A stretch of 64,000 nucleotides of DNA from NCBI GenBank assembly GCA_002007465.1, contig LNAC01000019.1:976183-1040182 (forward strand), in the 5' to 3' direction. The notes under the pieces are model-generated. The model was given only the letters and a program-made list of their open reading frames with translations, was not told where the DNA came from and did not search any database. Both the position numbers and the translations under genes were made by a program. Origin of the DNA: Ailurus styani (lineage: Eukaryota > Chordata > Mammalia > Carnivora > Ailuridae). Shown in pieces: positions 10,238 to 21,578 of this stretch (positions are counted from its first letter, which is position 1; every line of letters starts with the position of its first letter).

Positions 10238-11359
10238 CAGAATGAAAGATTCTTGTCTTACACAGTAGGTAATAAAAAGGAATAACGTATGCACATCATT
10301 AACCATAAATGAAAAGAGAAAACCAGTGCAAAATGCATCAGATAACACATCTCTAACATATTGCAAAGGTTGATACTGGAGCAACACTACTTCAGAAAAG
10401 TGCCAGCAAAGTGGTGAGTGTGTGAAAACAAAGAAAAATATTGTGTTTATAGGGTGCAGAAAGTATCCCAGAATCTGACAGAGCCCATGCACCTCTGCAC
10501 CCAGAATACACTTAGAGAATAATTTAACCATGACAATAGGGACTACAGAAAATGGTATATTGTGTATAAACCTGGCCTCTCTAATCTCCTTATTATGTTC
10601 CTGGAACATCTTGACCTTGTTCATGTTCAACTGCCAATATTTCAGATATCCTCCATGGTCTATTGTCAACATCCACATGTCATTATGTGACCAAGTCATG
10701 GCCCTCACTGGGCTATCATAAGCCTGTAATATTGTTTCAAAATTGAAGGTGAGTCCATTCCACAAGGTGAATTCTCCACTAGAAGCTCCAGTGACCAACT
10801 GTCTTCCTTCTGGAGTCCACCTAACAACAAATACCAGACACTTTATTTGTTGATGTTCAAACAAATTTTGTTGTTACTGCATTCATAGGATTATTCAACA
10901 CCCCTATAGATGGGTCCATATCATAATAACAACCTGCATCAGGCTAAATTGCCCACATATCTCTCTGGTCTCTTTGCCATATTCTATTCTCCAAATACTT
11001 AATTACAGATGGATTATAGTCTCCGGTTTTTTGGTTTACTGCTTTTCTCATCTGTTTCCCACCAAAAGTAAGCTGTTGCATTGCCTGCTGCTGTGCAAAA
11101 TCAGGTCCCTTCTTATAAAATAGTTGTTGAGGTGCTTGGTGTTGGAACCTTAGCATTTGGAAAAAATGAGGAGGAGAGCCAATTTCTGCAGCCATGGTGA
11201 TGTATTCATTCTAGGACACCTCCAGCACTGAGCAGAGTTCCTAATGAGTGGTGAGGGAAGGGTTCATCTTCACTGTCGGGAATGTCTCTCCTGCCTGACC
11301 TCTTCCATTCACCCCTCTCAATCCCTCTCCTTCAAAGGAGCGACTGCCATCTTCCCCTC

Positions 11360-11374
11360 AATGTGTCAGTTTTG
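11360..11374. repeat. Target-site duplication, 5' side of WDR33 retrocopy
   Basis: AATGTGTCAGTTTTG, paired with 10166-10180 (two mismatches). It places the 5' end of the retrocopy at 11359, giving about 164 bp of 5' UTR before the ATG. Confidence 0.85.
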
Positions 11375-11949
11375 TGAAGATTCTGAAATTACTCAAGCTT
11401 AGAACCATGGGGCTTTGAGGCAGGAGCCTTGGCACTACCCTAGCTTACCCCCTCACCTTTTACAGACAGGATAACTCAAGTTAGATGTGGAGCCCAGGCT
11501 TCACTGAAGAAGACACAAGCCTTCCGATTCTCAGACTTCATTTCTTCATCCATTCTTTATTCATTCATTATGTTTCCATCTCAAGAATTTTAAGACTTTC
11601 CTAGCAGCCTTTCCACAGTTTCTTTGTCTTTAAGCCACTCACATCTTTCACTCTTAATCTGAGCAATCACAATTTGTCATACCTGAAGTATGTATTTCCT
11701 TAATATCATGGTATTTCTTATAAAGGGAGGTCCATGTTTCGTGAGGAGTTCCAAGGAATATGAGGGCTTTGCTGACTCCTGGAGGCAGCATAACTCTTTA
11801 TCACCCTTCCCTCCCTCTCCAGTTACCTCTTCCAAGTGGAAATCCACCTTAATTACTGTCCCTCCTATTTTTATTGACCGGCTGTTGAGATTTATTGAAC
11901 ACTCAATGTTTACTCATCACTACTCTATCACATTGATAATGACTTATTA
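11375..11949. other. Intergenic, no gene seen
   Basis: No recognisable gene or repeat. Confidence 0.45.
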
Positions 11950-12405
11950 CAGTAGTCCTCCCTTTTCCCTGGGATATGTGTTCCAAGACCCCCAGTAAAT
12001 GTCTGATATGGAGGAATACCAAACCCTACATATACTATGTTTTTCCTACACATGCATACCTATGATAAAGCTTAATTTATAAATTAGGCACAGTAAGAAA
12101 TTAACAACAGTAATAAAATGCAAGAATTATAACAATATACTATAATAAAAGATATGTGAATGTGGCTTCTCTCTCTCAAAATATCTAATTGTACTACACT
12201 CATCTTTCTGTGATTATATGAGATGATAAAAATGACTATGTGATGAGATGAAGTAAGGTAAATGAGGCAGGCATAGTAACATAGTATTAGGCTAATACCG
12301 GCCATCTGATAATATGTCAGAAGGAGGATCATCTGCTTCTGAAACACAATTGACTCCAGGTAACTGAAACTGTGGAAATGAAACTGCAGATAAGGGGGAC
12401 TACTG
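11950..12405. mobile_element. Tigger/MER2-group DNA transposon (Tc1/mariner-pogo type)
   Basis: The 456-bp element has inverted termini CAGTAGTCCTCCCTTTTCCC and, on the other strand at the right end, CAGTAGTCCCCCTTATCT. The TA before it (11948-11949) is matched by TG after it, a decayed TA target duplication. The interior (ACATATACTATGTTTTTCCT, ATTTATAAATTAGGCACAGT) fits a widespread mammalian Tigger-related MITE. There is no transposase frame. The exact family name is from memory. Confidence 0.8.
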
Positions 12406-13430
12406 TGCTCCCAATTTAGTTATTCTCCAATTAAGCACTCTTGAACTAAATAAGGTTGTGTAATATGTATGGAAAGGAGTAGTGAAAGTTGGCACTTCCT
12501 TTTGCAAGAAAGGCATTCAGTAATATATAACTTATGTGACTCTTCTGGTGGATGAGCCAAGTAATATAGGAGAAATTTTGGGTTCCAACCCTATGTTGAA
12601 CCACAGCTGGGTGGATTATGTTCTATGGCCACAGGGTCAGCCCTAGGCCTCATAGCCATATCATAAAATAAATCAACATAAATTCCACCTTCCTTAGCAA
12701 AGTATTTTATACCAATGATCTTACTGGAGGCCTGATAATCTCTTCTTCCTTTGTGAAGACAGTTTGGCCAAAGTTGGAATCATTATTTTGACCATTAGTC
12801 CTAATCAGCAGTATTTTCTTAGTGCATTGTATATAACCTTAACATGTGCCTCCTAAACAATGATTCAGCATCTTTGCAGTCACCCAGACACAAAGGGGTC
12901 TGGGAAAAGGAGGTTTTCTTTTTTGAAAAAAAAGACTCTTCATGTCCCCTTCACTCCTACCAGTCCTATATCATCAGTAACCATGCCTTTTGCTATTTTT
13001 TAAAATGTTTCTTACAATTCCCTCTAACATTTAGTTTCCACTGAGAGCTCTTTGGTGTAGGACTACTATCACTTGAACTTGGAAGAAGAAAATGGTCTTA
13101 ATGTAATTAAATGAGCTGATATTCAAAGAAAAAGCAGGAAGGAAACATTGAACAAGAAATCAATAGGTGATATAAAGATAGAATCAGACATTTTCAACCA
13201 CAAGTGGCATAAGGTAGAGCTGACCATTTGTTCTTTATATCCTATAGTGTTTTTAGTAGAATCTTCCATATAATCCCAATAACACATATTCTTGAAAACA
13301 TTTCTTAAGCAAATGACCTCTATAATGTATGTGTAGAAGTGGCACCACTCAGATTTTACTAGAAATACAAAAGGAAACCATTTCATTATATTCTACTCAG
13401 CACATTCTTTCTACCTCTCAAATGGACAAA
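12406..13430. other. Intergenic, no gene seen
   Basis: No recognisable gene or repeat; short open frames here (under 90 codons) look like chance. Confidence 0.45.
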
Positions 13431-13455
13431 TACACACACACAAACACACACACAA
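13431..13455. repeat. (CA)n microsatellite, interrupted
   Basis: Two CA runs separated by an A insertion. Confidence 0.9.
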
Positions 13456-13464
13456 TGACGGGTA

Positions 13465-13615
13465 AAGATCAAGGACTTTGGTATCAGACAAACTTAATTT
13501 CAAATCCAGTTCTGTCCTTATCATATCTGTGACCTTGAGAAAGTTATTTAATCTCTGTAAGGTTTAGCTTCCTTGCCTGTAAACAAGATTAGGTGAGATA
13601 ATGTGAAATTCACAT
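13465..13615 (+). mobile_element. MIR SINE
   Basis: Sense MIR features: TCAAATCCAGTTCTGTCC, CTGTGACCTTGAGAAAGTTA and CTTCCTTGCCTGTAAA, then GGTGAGATAATGTG. Highly diverged, as expected for MIR. Confidence 0.75.
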
Positions 13616-14174
13616 GCAAATTAGGTATTATCCTACTTCTCTTAGTATTTTCCATTTGAATAAATCATAATACAGTACTTATTCATATTTATACACATTC
13701 ATACGTATTTCATTATTCCCTCAAAATGTTAGTATGTTTTCATATGTCCTACAAAATGTCTTCTACAACTTCCCAGAAGCTAGTAATACATGAAACATAA
13801 GACAACATGAATATAGTTCCATGAATATTGTGCTACTATCCTCAAATAATATCCCAATTTTTAACCATGGCTATCTGTACTCAGAGAAGCTATGCACACT
13901 TGGGGAAAGTATTCTGCTCAAGGTTTTCCATGCACTCATCCCTTAAATAACTTGGTGTACATGCCAGCGACCCAGGAACAAATTAACATCTTAGGCTAAT
14001 ATACTACATTTAGTGTGTTGGAGCAACCTCAACACTTATCCAGGGGATATCTTCAGGGCTTCACAAACTCACTTTGCAAGCCTATTCCTATTCTAGAAAA
14101 CTATAAAAAAAAATTGGTGAGAAAAGAAATTTCCCAGAATCATTCTGCCCCTAATATGCTTCCTCCCTCAAAGT

Positions 14175-14400
14175 AGTTAAGGGCACAGTATCTGGAGTCA
14201 GAATGCCTGAATTCAAAACCTACCTCTGCTATTTATTTCCTCAATGACTTTAAGGTAGTTATTTAGTCTCTCTATGTCTTAGTTTTCTCATCTGTGAAAA
14301 TTGGGATAATTATAGAATCTAACTCAGGTGTATTTTAAATATTAAATGAACTAATATATTTAAAGTGCACAGTCTATGCCTAGTACACTGGAAACTAGCA
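14175..14400 (+). mobile_element. MIR SINE
   Basis: CTGGAGTCAGAATGCCTGAA, ACCTACCTCTGC, TTTTCTCATCTGTGAAAAT and the 3' part TTAAAGTGCACAGTCTATGC follow the MIR consensus in order. Confidence 0.8.
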
Positions 14401-14596
14401 TCAAAAGGTATGGCAGACTTAGTGAAGTTTCTAAGACCAGACTCTGCCTGAAAAAACTTAAAATCCTAACTCACCATTGACTCAAAGCTCAGGGTAGTCA
14501 TTTCTTAGCTAAAGAAATTTGAATGTTGAGGGCAGGTCCAAAACGGCATCATAGAAAGACGCTGAACTCACTTCCTTCCAAAGACATAACAAATCT

Positions 14597-14785
14597 TTTT
14601 TTTTTTAAGTTTTATTTATTTACTTGACAGAGAGAAAGAGAGACAAGTAATCCGATAGGCCAAGAGAAGGAGAAGCAGGCTCCCCACTGAGCAGAGATCC
14701 TGACACGGGGCTTAATCCCAGGACCCCGGGATCATGACCTGAGCTGAAGGCAGACACTTAACCGACAGAGCCACCCAGGCACCCC
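14597..14785 (-). mobile_element. CAN SINE in L1 5' UTR
   Basis: T tail, AAGTTTTATTTATTTACTTG, then GATCATGACCTGAGCTGAAG and GAGCCACCCAGGCACCCC. It is flanked by AAATCTT-type short repeats (14591 and 14791) and interrupts L1 5' UTR sequence. Confidence 0.9.
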
Positions 14786-15249
14786 ACTCTAAATCTTCAT
14801 ATACAGTAAACCTTCCTGAAAAAGAACTGAGGGTCGACTGAACAGCATTTCCACAACAAAGGTGAAAGGGACCACACAGAGAACAGTAAGAGAGATGGAG
14901 ACACAGTAACAATAGGAAGCCCAACCTTGACTCTACAAACTACAGTAAGAAGGGATAAGGCTGAGGGGCCCACATACAGATTCACCTGACTTAGAACACA
15001 ATAGAAACAAACAAAATAACCTAGCGGTTTAAAGGCAAACTAGACTATAAGTGAACAAAACCCATTTAATAACCCTAGAGCATTCACCTAACAGTGAAGA
15101 AACTGCTGAAACTCTCTTCTGGGTCATAGATGCTGGAGAATGCCATTGTTTACATTTCCCCTCCACCTTGACAGCACAGACAGGAGCAGAGTCCCTAGCC
15201 CATACCAGCTTCAGCTAGCCTCCCAATACACCCCATGCCTGTGACTATC

Positions 15250-15640
15250 TCAGCTTTAGTTGTCCCTTCATGGCTGTCCTGTCATAGCATATATCAGGAC
15301 ACACACAGCTTCCACATACTACAGCCTCAGCTATTTTGCCAAAGTGACCCAGATATAAAGCACTCCAGGATACTAATTGGACATGAGACAATGCCCAATC
15401 CAGCTCTAACCATCCCACCAAAGTGGCCCCTGCATGGAATGTCCTGAAGCATGCCTGCCTCAGCACCATCCATCCCACTTGGGTGCCCCCACTGCAGAGC
15501 AGCCCAGTATCACCTAGCCCATACTCACTTCAGCTCCATCCATCCCATCAGGATGACCCTGAGGCAGGGTGCCCAGTGATCCCTAACCCACAACTACTCC
15601 AACTCCATTCAGCTAGCCAAAGCTTTCAGGCACTTATAGT
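15250..15640 (+). repeat. Diverged tandem repeat in L1 5' UTR
   Basis: Units of about 60-78 bp start near 15250, 15328, 15401, 15461, 15531 and 15600. Each carries a CAGCTCCATCCATCCCA-like start, and the better preserved ones add GGGTGCCC and CTAGCCCATACTCACTTCAG. This resembles promoter monomers of an old L1 5' UTR. Confidence 0.6.
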
Positions 15641-16447
15641 CTACACAGGGGCTTCCTACATAAAGCCACTCCTTCAAGACTAGAAGAGGTAGATAATTTG
15701 CTTAATTCATAGAAACAAATACTAGAAGTCAAACAAAATGAAGAGAAAAAGGAAAGTGATACAAATGAAAGAATACAATGAAACTTTAGAAAAAGAACTA
15801 ACTGAAAGAGCTCAAAGTAATAGTCATAAAGATACTCACTGAACTTGAGAGGAGTGGATGAACTCAGTAACAACTTCAACAAAGAAATAGGATACATAAA
15901 AAAGATCAGAACTGAAGAATAAAATAAAATTGAAAAAAAATAGGAATCAACAGCTGATTAGAAGATGCAGAATAAAGGACCAGTGATCTGAAATAACAAG
16001 GTAATGGAAAGTATCCAAGCTGAACAATTAAAAGAAAAAAACAACTAAAAAATGAGAATAGGTTAAGGGATCTTAAGGCCAACACTGATCATACTAATTT
16101 GGAGTATAGGGATACCAGAAGAAGAGAGAGAAAGGGCCAGAAAAATTATTTGAAAAATTAACAGATGAAAAATTTCCTAAACTGGAGAAGGAAACAGACA
16201 TCAAGGTCCAGGAAGCACAGAGAATTCCAAACAAGATAAACACAGAGAAGTCCACACTAAGACACATAACAATTAAAATATCCAAAAATTAAAGATAAAG
16301 AGAGAACCTTAAATGAAGCAAGATAAAAGCAACTAGTTACATACTAGGGAAACCCCCCATAAGGCTCTCAACTGAATATCCAGCAGAAATTTTGCAGGTC
16401 AGAGAGAGTGGCATGACATAGTCATGGTGCTAAAAGGAAATAAATCG

Positions 16448-16661
16448 GGACAACTGGGTGGCTCAGTGCATTAAGCCTCTGCCTTCGGCTCAGGTCATGA
16501 TCTCAGGGTCCTGGGATCGAGCCCTGCATTGGGCTCTCTGCTCAGTGGGGAGCCTGCTTCCCCCTTTCCCTCCGCCTGCCTCTCTGCCTACTTGTGATCT
16601 CTCTCTCTCTCTCTCTCTCTCCCTCTGTCAAATAAATAAATAAAATCTTTTTTTAAAAAAG
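16448..16661 (+). mobile_element. CAN SINE in L1 ORF1/ORF2 boundary region
   Basis: CTGGGTGGCTCAGTGCATTA, CCTTCGGCTCAGGTCATGAT, a CT repeat and AAATAAATAAATAAAATC with an A tail. AAAAGGAAATAAATC before and a related AAAAAGGAAAAAAAATC after it form the approximate TSD. Confidence 0.93.
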
Positions 16662-16914
16662 GAAAAAAAATCTACAACCAAGAATACTCTGTCTAGCAAG
16701 TTTATCATTCAGAACTGAAGGAGAGATAAAGTTTCAGATGAACAAAAGTTAAAGGAGTTCATAATCACTAACTAATGTTAAATGGGACTTCTTTAAACAA
16801 AAAAAGAATAGACCATAATTAAAAGTAAGAAAATTATGAAAGGAAAAAAATTCACTGATTAAAGCAAGTCTGTAGTGAAAGTAGCAGATCAATCACTTGT
16901 AAAACTAGTATGAA

Positions 16915-17128
16915 GGTTGGGTAGCCTGGATGGCTCAATCAGTTGAGCATCTGACTCTTGATTTTGACTCGGGTCATGATCTCAGGATCATGAGATCAAG
17001 TCCTGTGTCAGATACTGCACTCAGCAGAGAGTCCTTCTTGACATTCTCCCTCTTTTCCTCTCCCTCTGCCACAACACCACCCCCCACTCACATGTTCTCT
17101 TTTGTAAAATAAATATTTTTTTTAAAAA
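16915..17128 (+). mobile_element. CAN SINE, older subfamily
   Basis: Older type with CAGTTGAGCATCTGACTC and TTGATTTTGACTCGGGTCAT in place of the mustelid-type start, and only one AAATAAATA unit. TSD ACTAGTATGAA (16904-16914) against GCTAGTATGAA after it. Confidence 0.9.
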
Positions 17129-18367
17129 GCTAGTATGAACATTAAAAGACAAAAATAATAAAATCAATTATATATTAGAAATTAGTTTAAGACACACAAA
17201 ATAAAATGATATAAATATGACAACATATATAAAACATGGAGGAGGATAAGAAAAAAATAGGACTTTTAGAATGTGTTCAAATGTAAGTGACCATCAACTT
17301 AATATAGATTCACAGAATGTTATATGTGAACCTGAGGTATGAAAAACCTATACTAGGTACACAAAATATAAAGAGAAAGGAATACAAGCATAACACTGAA
17401 AAGAGTCATCAATCACAAAGGAAGAAAGCAAGATTAGAAGAAAAATAGAAAAGAACTACAAAAGCAACCAGAAAACAATCAACAAAATGTCAGTAAGTAT
17501 ATATCTGTCAACAATTACTTTAAATGTAAATGGTCTAAATGCTCCAATCAAAAGATATAGGGTGACTGAATGGATTAAAATAAAAGACTCATCTATATGC
17601 TATCTATAGGAGACTCACTTCAGACCTAAAAACACATATAAACTAAAAGTGAAGAGATAGAAAAGAATATTTCATGCAAATGGAAAAAAAAACTGAGGTA
17701 GCAATATTTATATCAAACAAAGTAAATTTATAAACAGAAAATTGAGGGGTTTACATAATGATAAAGGGATCGATCCAGCAAAAGAATACAAAATTGTAAA
17801 TATTTATGCACACAACATGGTAGCACCTAAATATATAAAGCAAATATTAGCAGACATAAAGGCAGAAACTGACAGTATTACAATAATAGTAGGGGACCTT
17901 AGCACCTGACTTATGTTAATGTATAGATCATTCAGATAGAAAACCAATAAGGAAATAGTGACTTTGAATGACACATTACACCAGACAGACTTAAGAGATA
18001 TATACAGAAGATTCCATCCAAAGACAGTAGAATACACATTCTTTTTAAGTGTACAGTACAGATCATGTGTTAGACTGCAAAACAAGCCCAATAAATTTCA
18101 GAAGATTGATCATCCACTTTTTCTGACCACAATGGTATAGAACTAGAAATCAATTAAAAGATAAAAACTGGAAAAAACACAAATACATGGAGACTAAACA
18201 ATGTATTACTAAACAACCAAAGTTTAATCAAAGAGAAAATTAAAAAATACATGGAGACAAATGAAAATGGAAACACAAGGTTCCAAAATCTATGGGATGT
18301 AGCAAAATTAGGTCTATAAGGGAAATTTACAGTAATATAGGCCTACCTTAAGAAGCAAGAAAAATCT

Positions 18368-18573
18368 TGGGGTGCCTGAGTGGCTCAGTGGGTTAAAGCC
18401 TCTGCCTTCAGCTCAAGTCATGATCTCAGGGTCCTGGGATCGAGGCCCACATCGGCTCTCTGCTCAGCAGGGAGCCTGCTTCCTCCTCTCTCTCTGCCTG
18501 CTTCTCAGGCTACTTGTGATCTCTCTCTCTCTTTCTCTCTGTCAAATAAATAAATAAAATCTTTAAAAAAAAA
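18368..18573 (+). mobile_element. CAN SINE in L1 ORF2
   Basis: GTGGCTCAGTGGGTTAAAGC, GATCTCAGGGTCCTGGGATC, CTTGTGATCTCTCTCTCTC and the AAATAAATAAATAAAATC tail. Exact 17-bp TSD AGAAGCAAGAAAAATCT at 18351-18367 and 18574-18590. Confidence 0.97.
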
Positions 18574-19018
18574 AGAAGCAAGAAAAATCTAAAATAAAAA
18601 ATCTAACTACTTAAAGGAATTAGAGAAAGAAGAATAAAACCCAAAGTTAGTAGAATGATGGAAATAATAATGATCAAAGCAGAATTAAATAAAATACGAC
18701 TAAAAAATTTAGAAAATATCAATAAAACTAAATGCTTATTCTTGAAAAGATAAATAAAATCAATAAGCCCATAGCCAGACTCATCAAGAAAATAAAAAGG
18801 ACACAAATAAATAAAATCAGATGAAAGAAGTTAAAACTGACACCACAGAAATCTAAAATATAATAAAAGACCACTATGAACAATTATATGACAATAAATT
18901 GGAAAATAGAGAAAAAAAAGATGTTTCCTTCCAATACTAAATCACAATGAAATAAAAAAATCTGAATCTGTGACAAAGCAATGAAATTGAATCAGTAATT
19001 TAAAAACACCCAAAAATT

Positions 19019-19167
19019 GGGGCACGTGGGTGGCTCAGTGGGTAAAGTCTCTGCCTTTGGCTCAGGTCATGATCTCAGGGTCCTGGGATCAAGCCCCACA
19101 TCAGGCTTCCTGCAGGAGGGAGCCTGCTTCCTCCTCTCTCTCTGCCTGCCTCTCTGCCTACTTGTGA
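19019..19167 (+). mobile_element. CAN SINE, 3' end missing
   Basis: Normal start (GTGGGTGGCTCAGTGGGTAA) and body to GCCTGCCTCTCTGCCTACTT, but the CT repeat and AAATAAA tail are absent. Sequence changes abruptly at GTGAAACACCAC to L1 RT-region DNA. No TSD is visible, so a deletion removed the SINE tail and some flanking L1. Confidence 0.88.
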
Positions 19168-21236
19168 AACACCACAAAAAAAAGAAAACTATAGGCCAAT
19201 ATCCCTGACGAATAAAGATGAAAAACCCTCAACCAAACATTAGCAAATTAAATTCAACAAAATAGTAGAAGTATTATACACCATGACTAAGGGGTATTTA
19301 TCCCAGGGATGCAGTGATGTTTCAACATCCACAAATCAGTCAGTGTGATACAACACATTAACCAAACAAAGGATAAAAATCCTATGATCATCTCAAGATA
19401 CAGAAAAAGCATTTGAAAAAATTCAACATCATTTATGCTAAAAATTCTCAACAAACTTGGTATAGAAGAAGTGTACCACAACATAATAAAAGCCATATAT
19501 AACAAATCCAGAGCCAATATTATACTCAGTGGTGACAAACTTGAAAGCTCTTTTTCTAAGATCATAAGATCAGGAATAAGACAAAGATGCCTACCCTTGC
19601 CACTTTTATCAACATAGTATTGGAAATCCTAGCCAGAGAATTATGCAAGAGAAGAGAAATAAAATCATCCAAATTGGAAAGGAAAAGTAAAACTGTCACA
19701 TGATACCAAATATAGAAAATCCTGAAAACTTTACTAAAAAACTATTACAACTAAAAAAAAAATAAATTCTGTAAAGTTTCAGGATATGAAATTAACATAT
19801 AAAAATCAGTTGGATTTACATATACTAATAATGAGCTATCAGAAAGGAAAATTTTTTAAAAAATCCAATTTATAATTGATATAAAAGTATTAAAATACTA
19901 GGAATAAATTTAACCAAAAGGGGACCTATAAACTAAAAACTATAAGACTGATGAAAAAAATTGACAACACAAATAAATGGAAAGTTATACCACATTTATG
20001 GATTGGAAGAATTAATATTTTTAAGATATCATACTATCCAAAGTAATCTACAGATTCAGTATAATCCTTATCAAAATACCAATGGCATTTTTCATACAAC
20101 TGGAACAAATAATCCTAAAATTTGCATGGAACCACAAAAAACCCAGAATAGTCAAAACAATCTTGAGAAGAACAGAGCTGGTGGTACCATGTTCCCTGAT
20201 CTCAAACTATACTTCAAAGCTATAGTAATCAAAACAATATGGTATAGTCATGACAGCAGACAAATAGGTCAATGGATTAGAATAGATAGCCCAGAAATAA
20301 ACCCATGCCTATATGGTCAATTAATCTATGACAAAGGAGGCAAAACTATATAATGAGGAAAAGACAGTCTGTTTAACAAATGGTGTTGCATAAACTGGAC
20401 AGCTATGTGCAAAAGAGCAAAACTGGATCATTGTTTTATATCATATACAAAAATAAATTCAAAATGGATTAAAGTCTTGAATATAACACCTGAACCATAA
20501 AACTCCTAAAACAAACAAACAAACAAACATAAGGAGTAAGCTCTTTGACATTGGTCTTAGTAATATTTTTTTGAACCAATCTCCTCAGGCAAGGGCAACA
20601 AAAGCAAAATAAGTAAATAAATATTTATTTATTTAAAAAGCATTTGCACAGCAAAAGAAATCATGAACAAAATGAAAAGGCAACCAACTGAATGGGAGAA
20701 AGTATCTGCAAATCAGAACACCAATGAGGGAGTAATATCCAAAATATATAAGGAACTTACATAACTTAATAAAAAAGAAAACTCAAACAATCCAATTTAG
20801 AAACAGACAGAATATACATTTTTCCAAAGAGTACATACAGATGACCAATAAGCATATTAAAAAAACACTCAACATCACTAGTCATCAGGTAAATGCACAT
20901 CAAAACCACAATGGAATATCTCACACTGGTCAGATTGGCTACTATCAAAAAGACAAATAAGAGCAAGTGTTGGTGAGGATGTGAAGAAAATTGTTGGTGG
21001 GAATGTAAATTGGTGTAGCCACTATAGAAAATTATGAAATTTCCTCAAAAAGTTAAAAATAAACCTACCATACTATCAAACAACTCTACTGCTCAGTACC
21101 TATTTAAAGAAAATGAAAACACTAATCTGAAAAGACATAAGAACCCCTATGTTCATTGCAGCATTATTTATAATAGCCAAGATATGGAAACAAACTAGCA
21201 TCCACTGATAGATGAATGGGTAAGAAAAATGGTGTA

Positions 21237-21263
21237 CACACACACACATATACACAGACACAC
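21237..21263. repeat. (CA)n tract in L1
   Basis: Short CA repeat, typical of the 3' part of L1 ORF2 copies. Confidence 0.85.
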
Positions 21264-21376
21264 TGAAATATTACTCAACCACAAAAGAATGAAGTCTTGT
21301 CACTTGCAACAACATGGATGAACCTGGAGGGCATTATTCTAAGTGAAATAAGTCCTACAGAAAAAGACAAGTAACA

Positions 21377-21578
21377 GGGACGGCTGGGTGGCTCCATTGG
21401 TTAGGCAGCTGCCTTTGGCTCAGGTCATGATCCCAGGGTTCTGGGATTGAGTCCCACATCAGGCTCCTTGCTTGAAGAGAAGAAGGGGAGCCTTCTTCTC
21501 CCTCTGTCTCTTCCTACCACTCTGCCTGGTTGTGCTCTCTCTCTCTCTCTCTCTGACAAATAAATAAATTTAAAAAAA
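21377..21578 (+). mobile_element. CAN SINE in L1 3' end
   Basis: GGCTGGGTGGCTCCATTGGT, GGTCATGATCCCAGGGTTCT, CT repeat and AAATAAATAAAT tail. TSD AAAAAGACAAGTAACA is exact at 21361-21376 and 21579-21594. Confidence 0.95.

Larger units (their letters stand above)
10181..11359 (-). pseudogene. WDR33P: Processed retrocopy of WDR33, short (V2-like) isoform
   Basis: WDR33 is the WD40 subunit of the CPSF complex that helps recognise AAUAAA in pre-mRNA. On the minus strand, codons from the ATG at 11195 read [12 protein letters not shown] and on to [11 protein letters not shown], plainly the WDR33 N terminus. TAG at 10944-10946 replaces Q83 and TGA at 10857-10859 replaces R112. At 10839-10843 one copy of an inferred AAGTG AAGTG tandem is missing, shifting the frame. 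From there 215 codons are open down to TAA at 10217-10219. These cover WD40 sequence ([30 protein letters not shown]) to about residue 208, then a 118-residue hydrophobic tail starting RFIHNIPF. The junction GCC AG/GTTTAT looks like an unspliced donor, so the tail is retained intron sequence. The expected isoform length, 208+118=326, equals the length I recall for human WDR33 isoform 2. No introns, a poly(A) tract, a 5' UTR of about 160 bp and flanking TSDs show L1-mediated retroposition. It cannot encode the full short protein as it stands. Confidence 0.93.

Noticed and set aside
10181..11359. WDR33 as a functional gene on the minus strand
   Set aside because: No introns, a poly(A) tract, a TSD, two in-frame stops and a frameshift make it a processed retrocopy.
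19961..20353. 130-codon frame that looks like a coding gene
   Set aside because: It is a fragment of the L1 ORF2 C-terminal region, part of the decayed element at 14528-21940.
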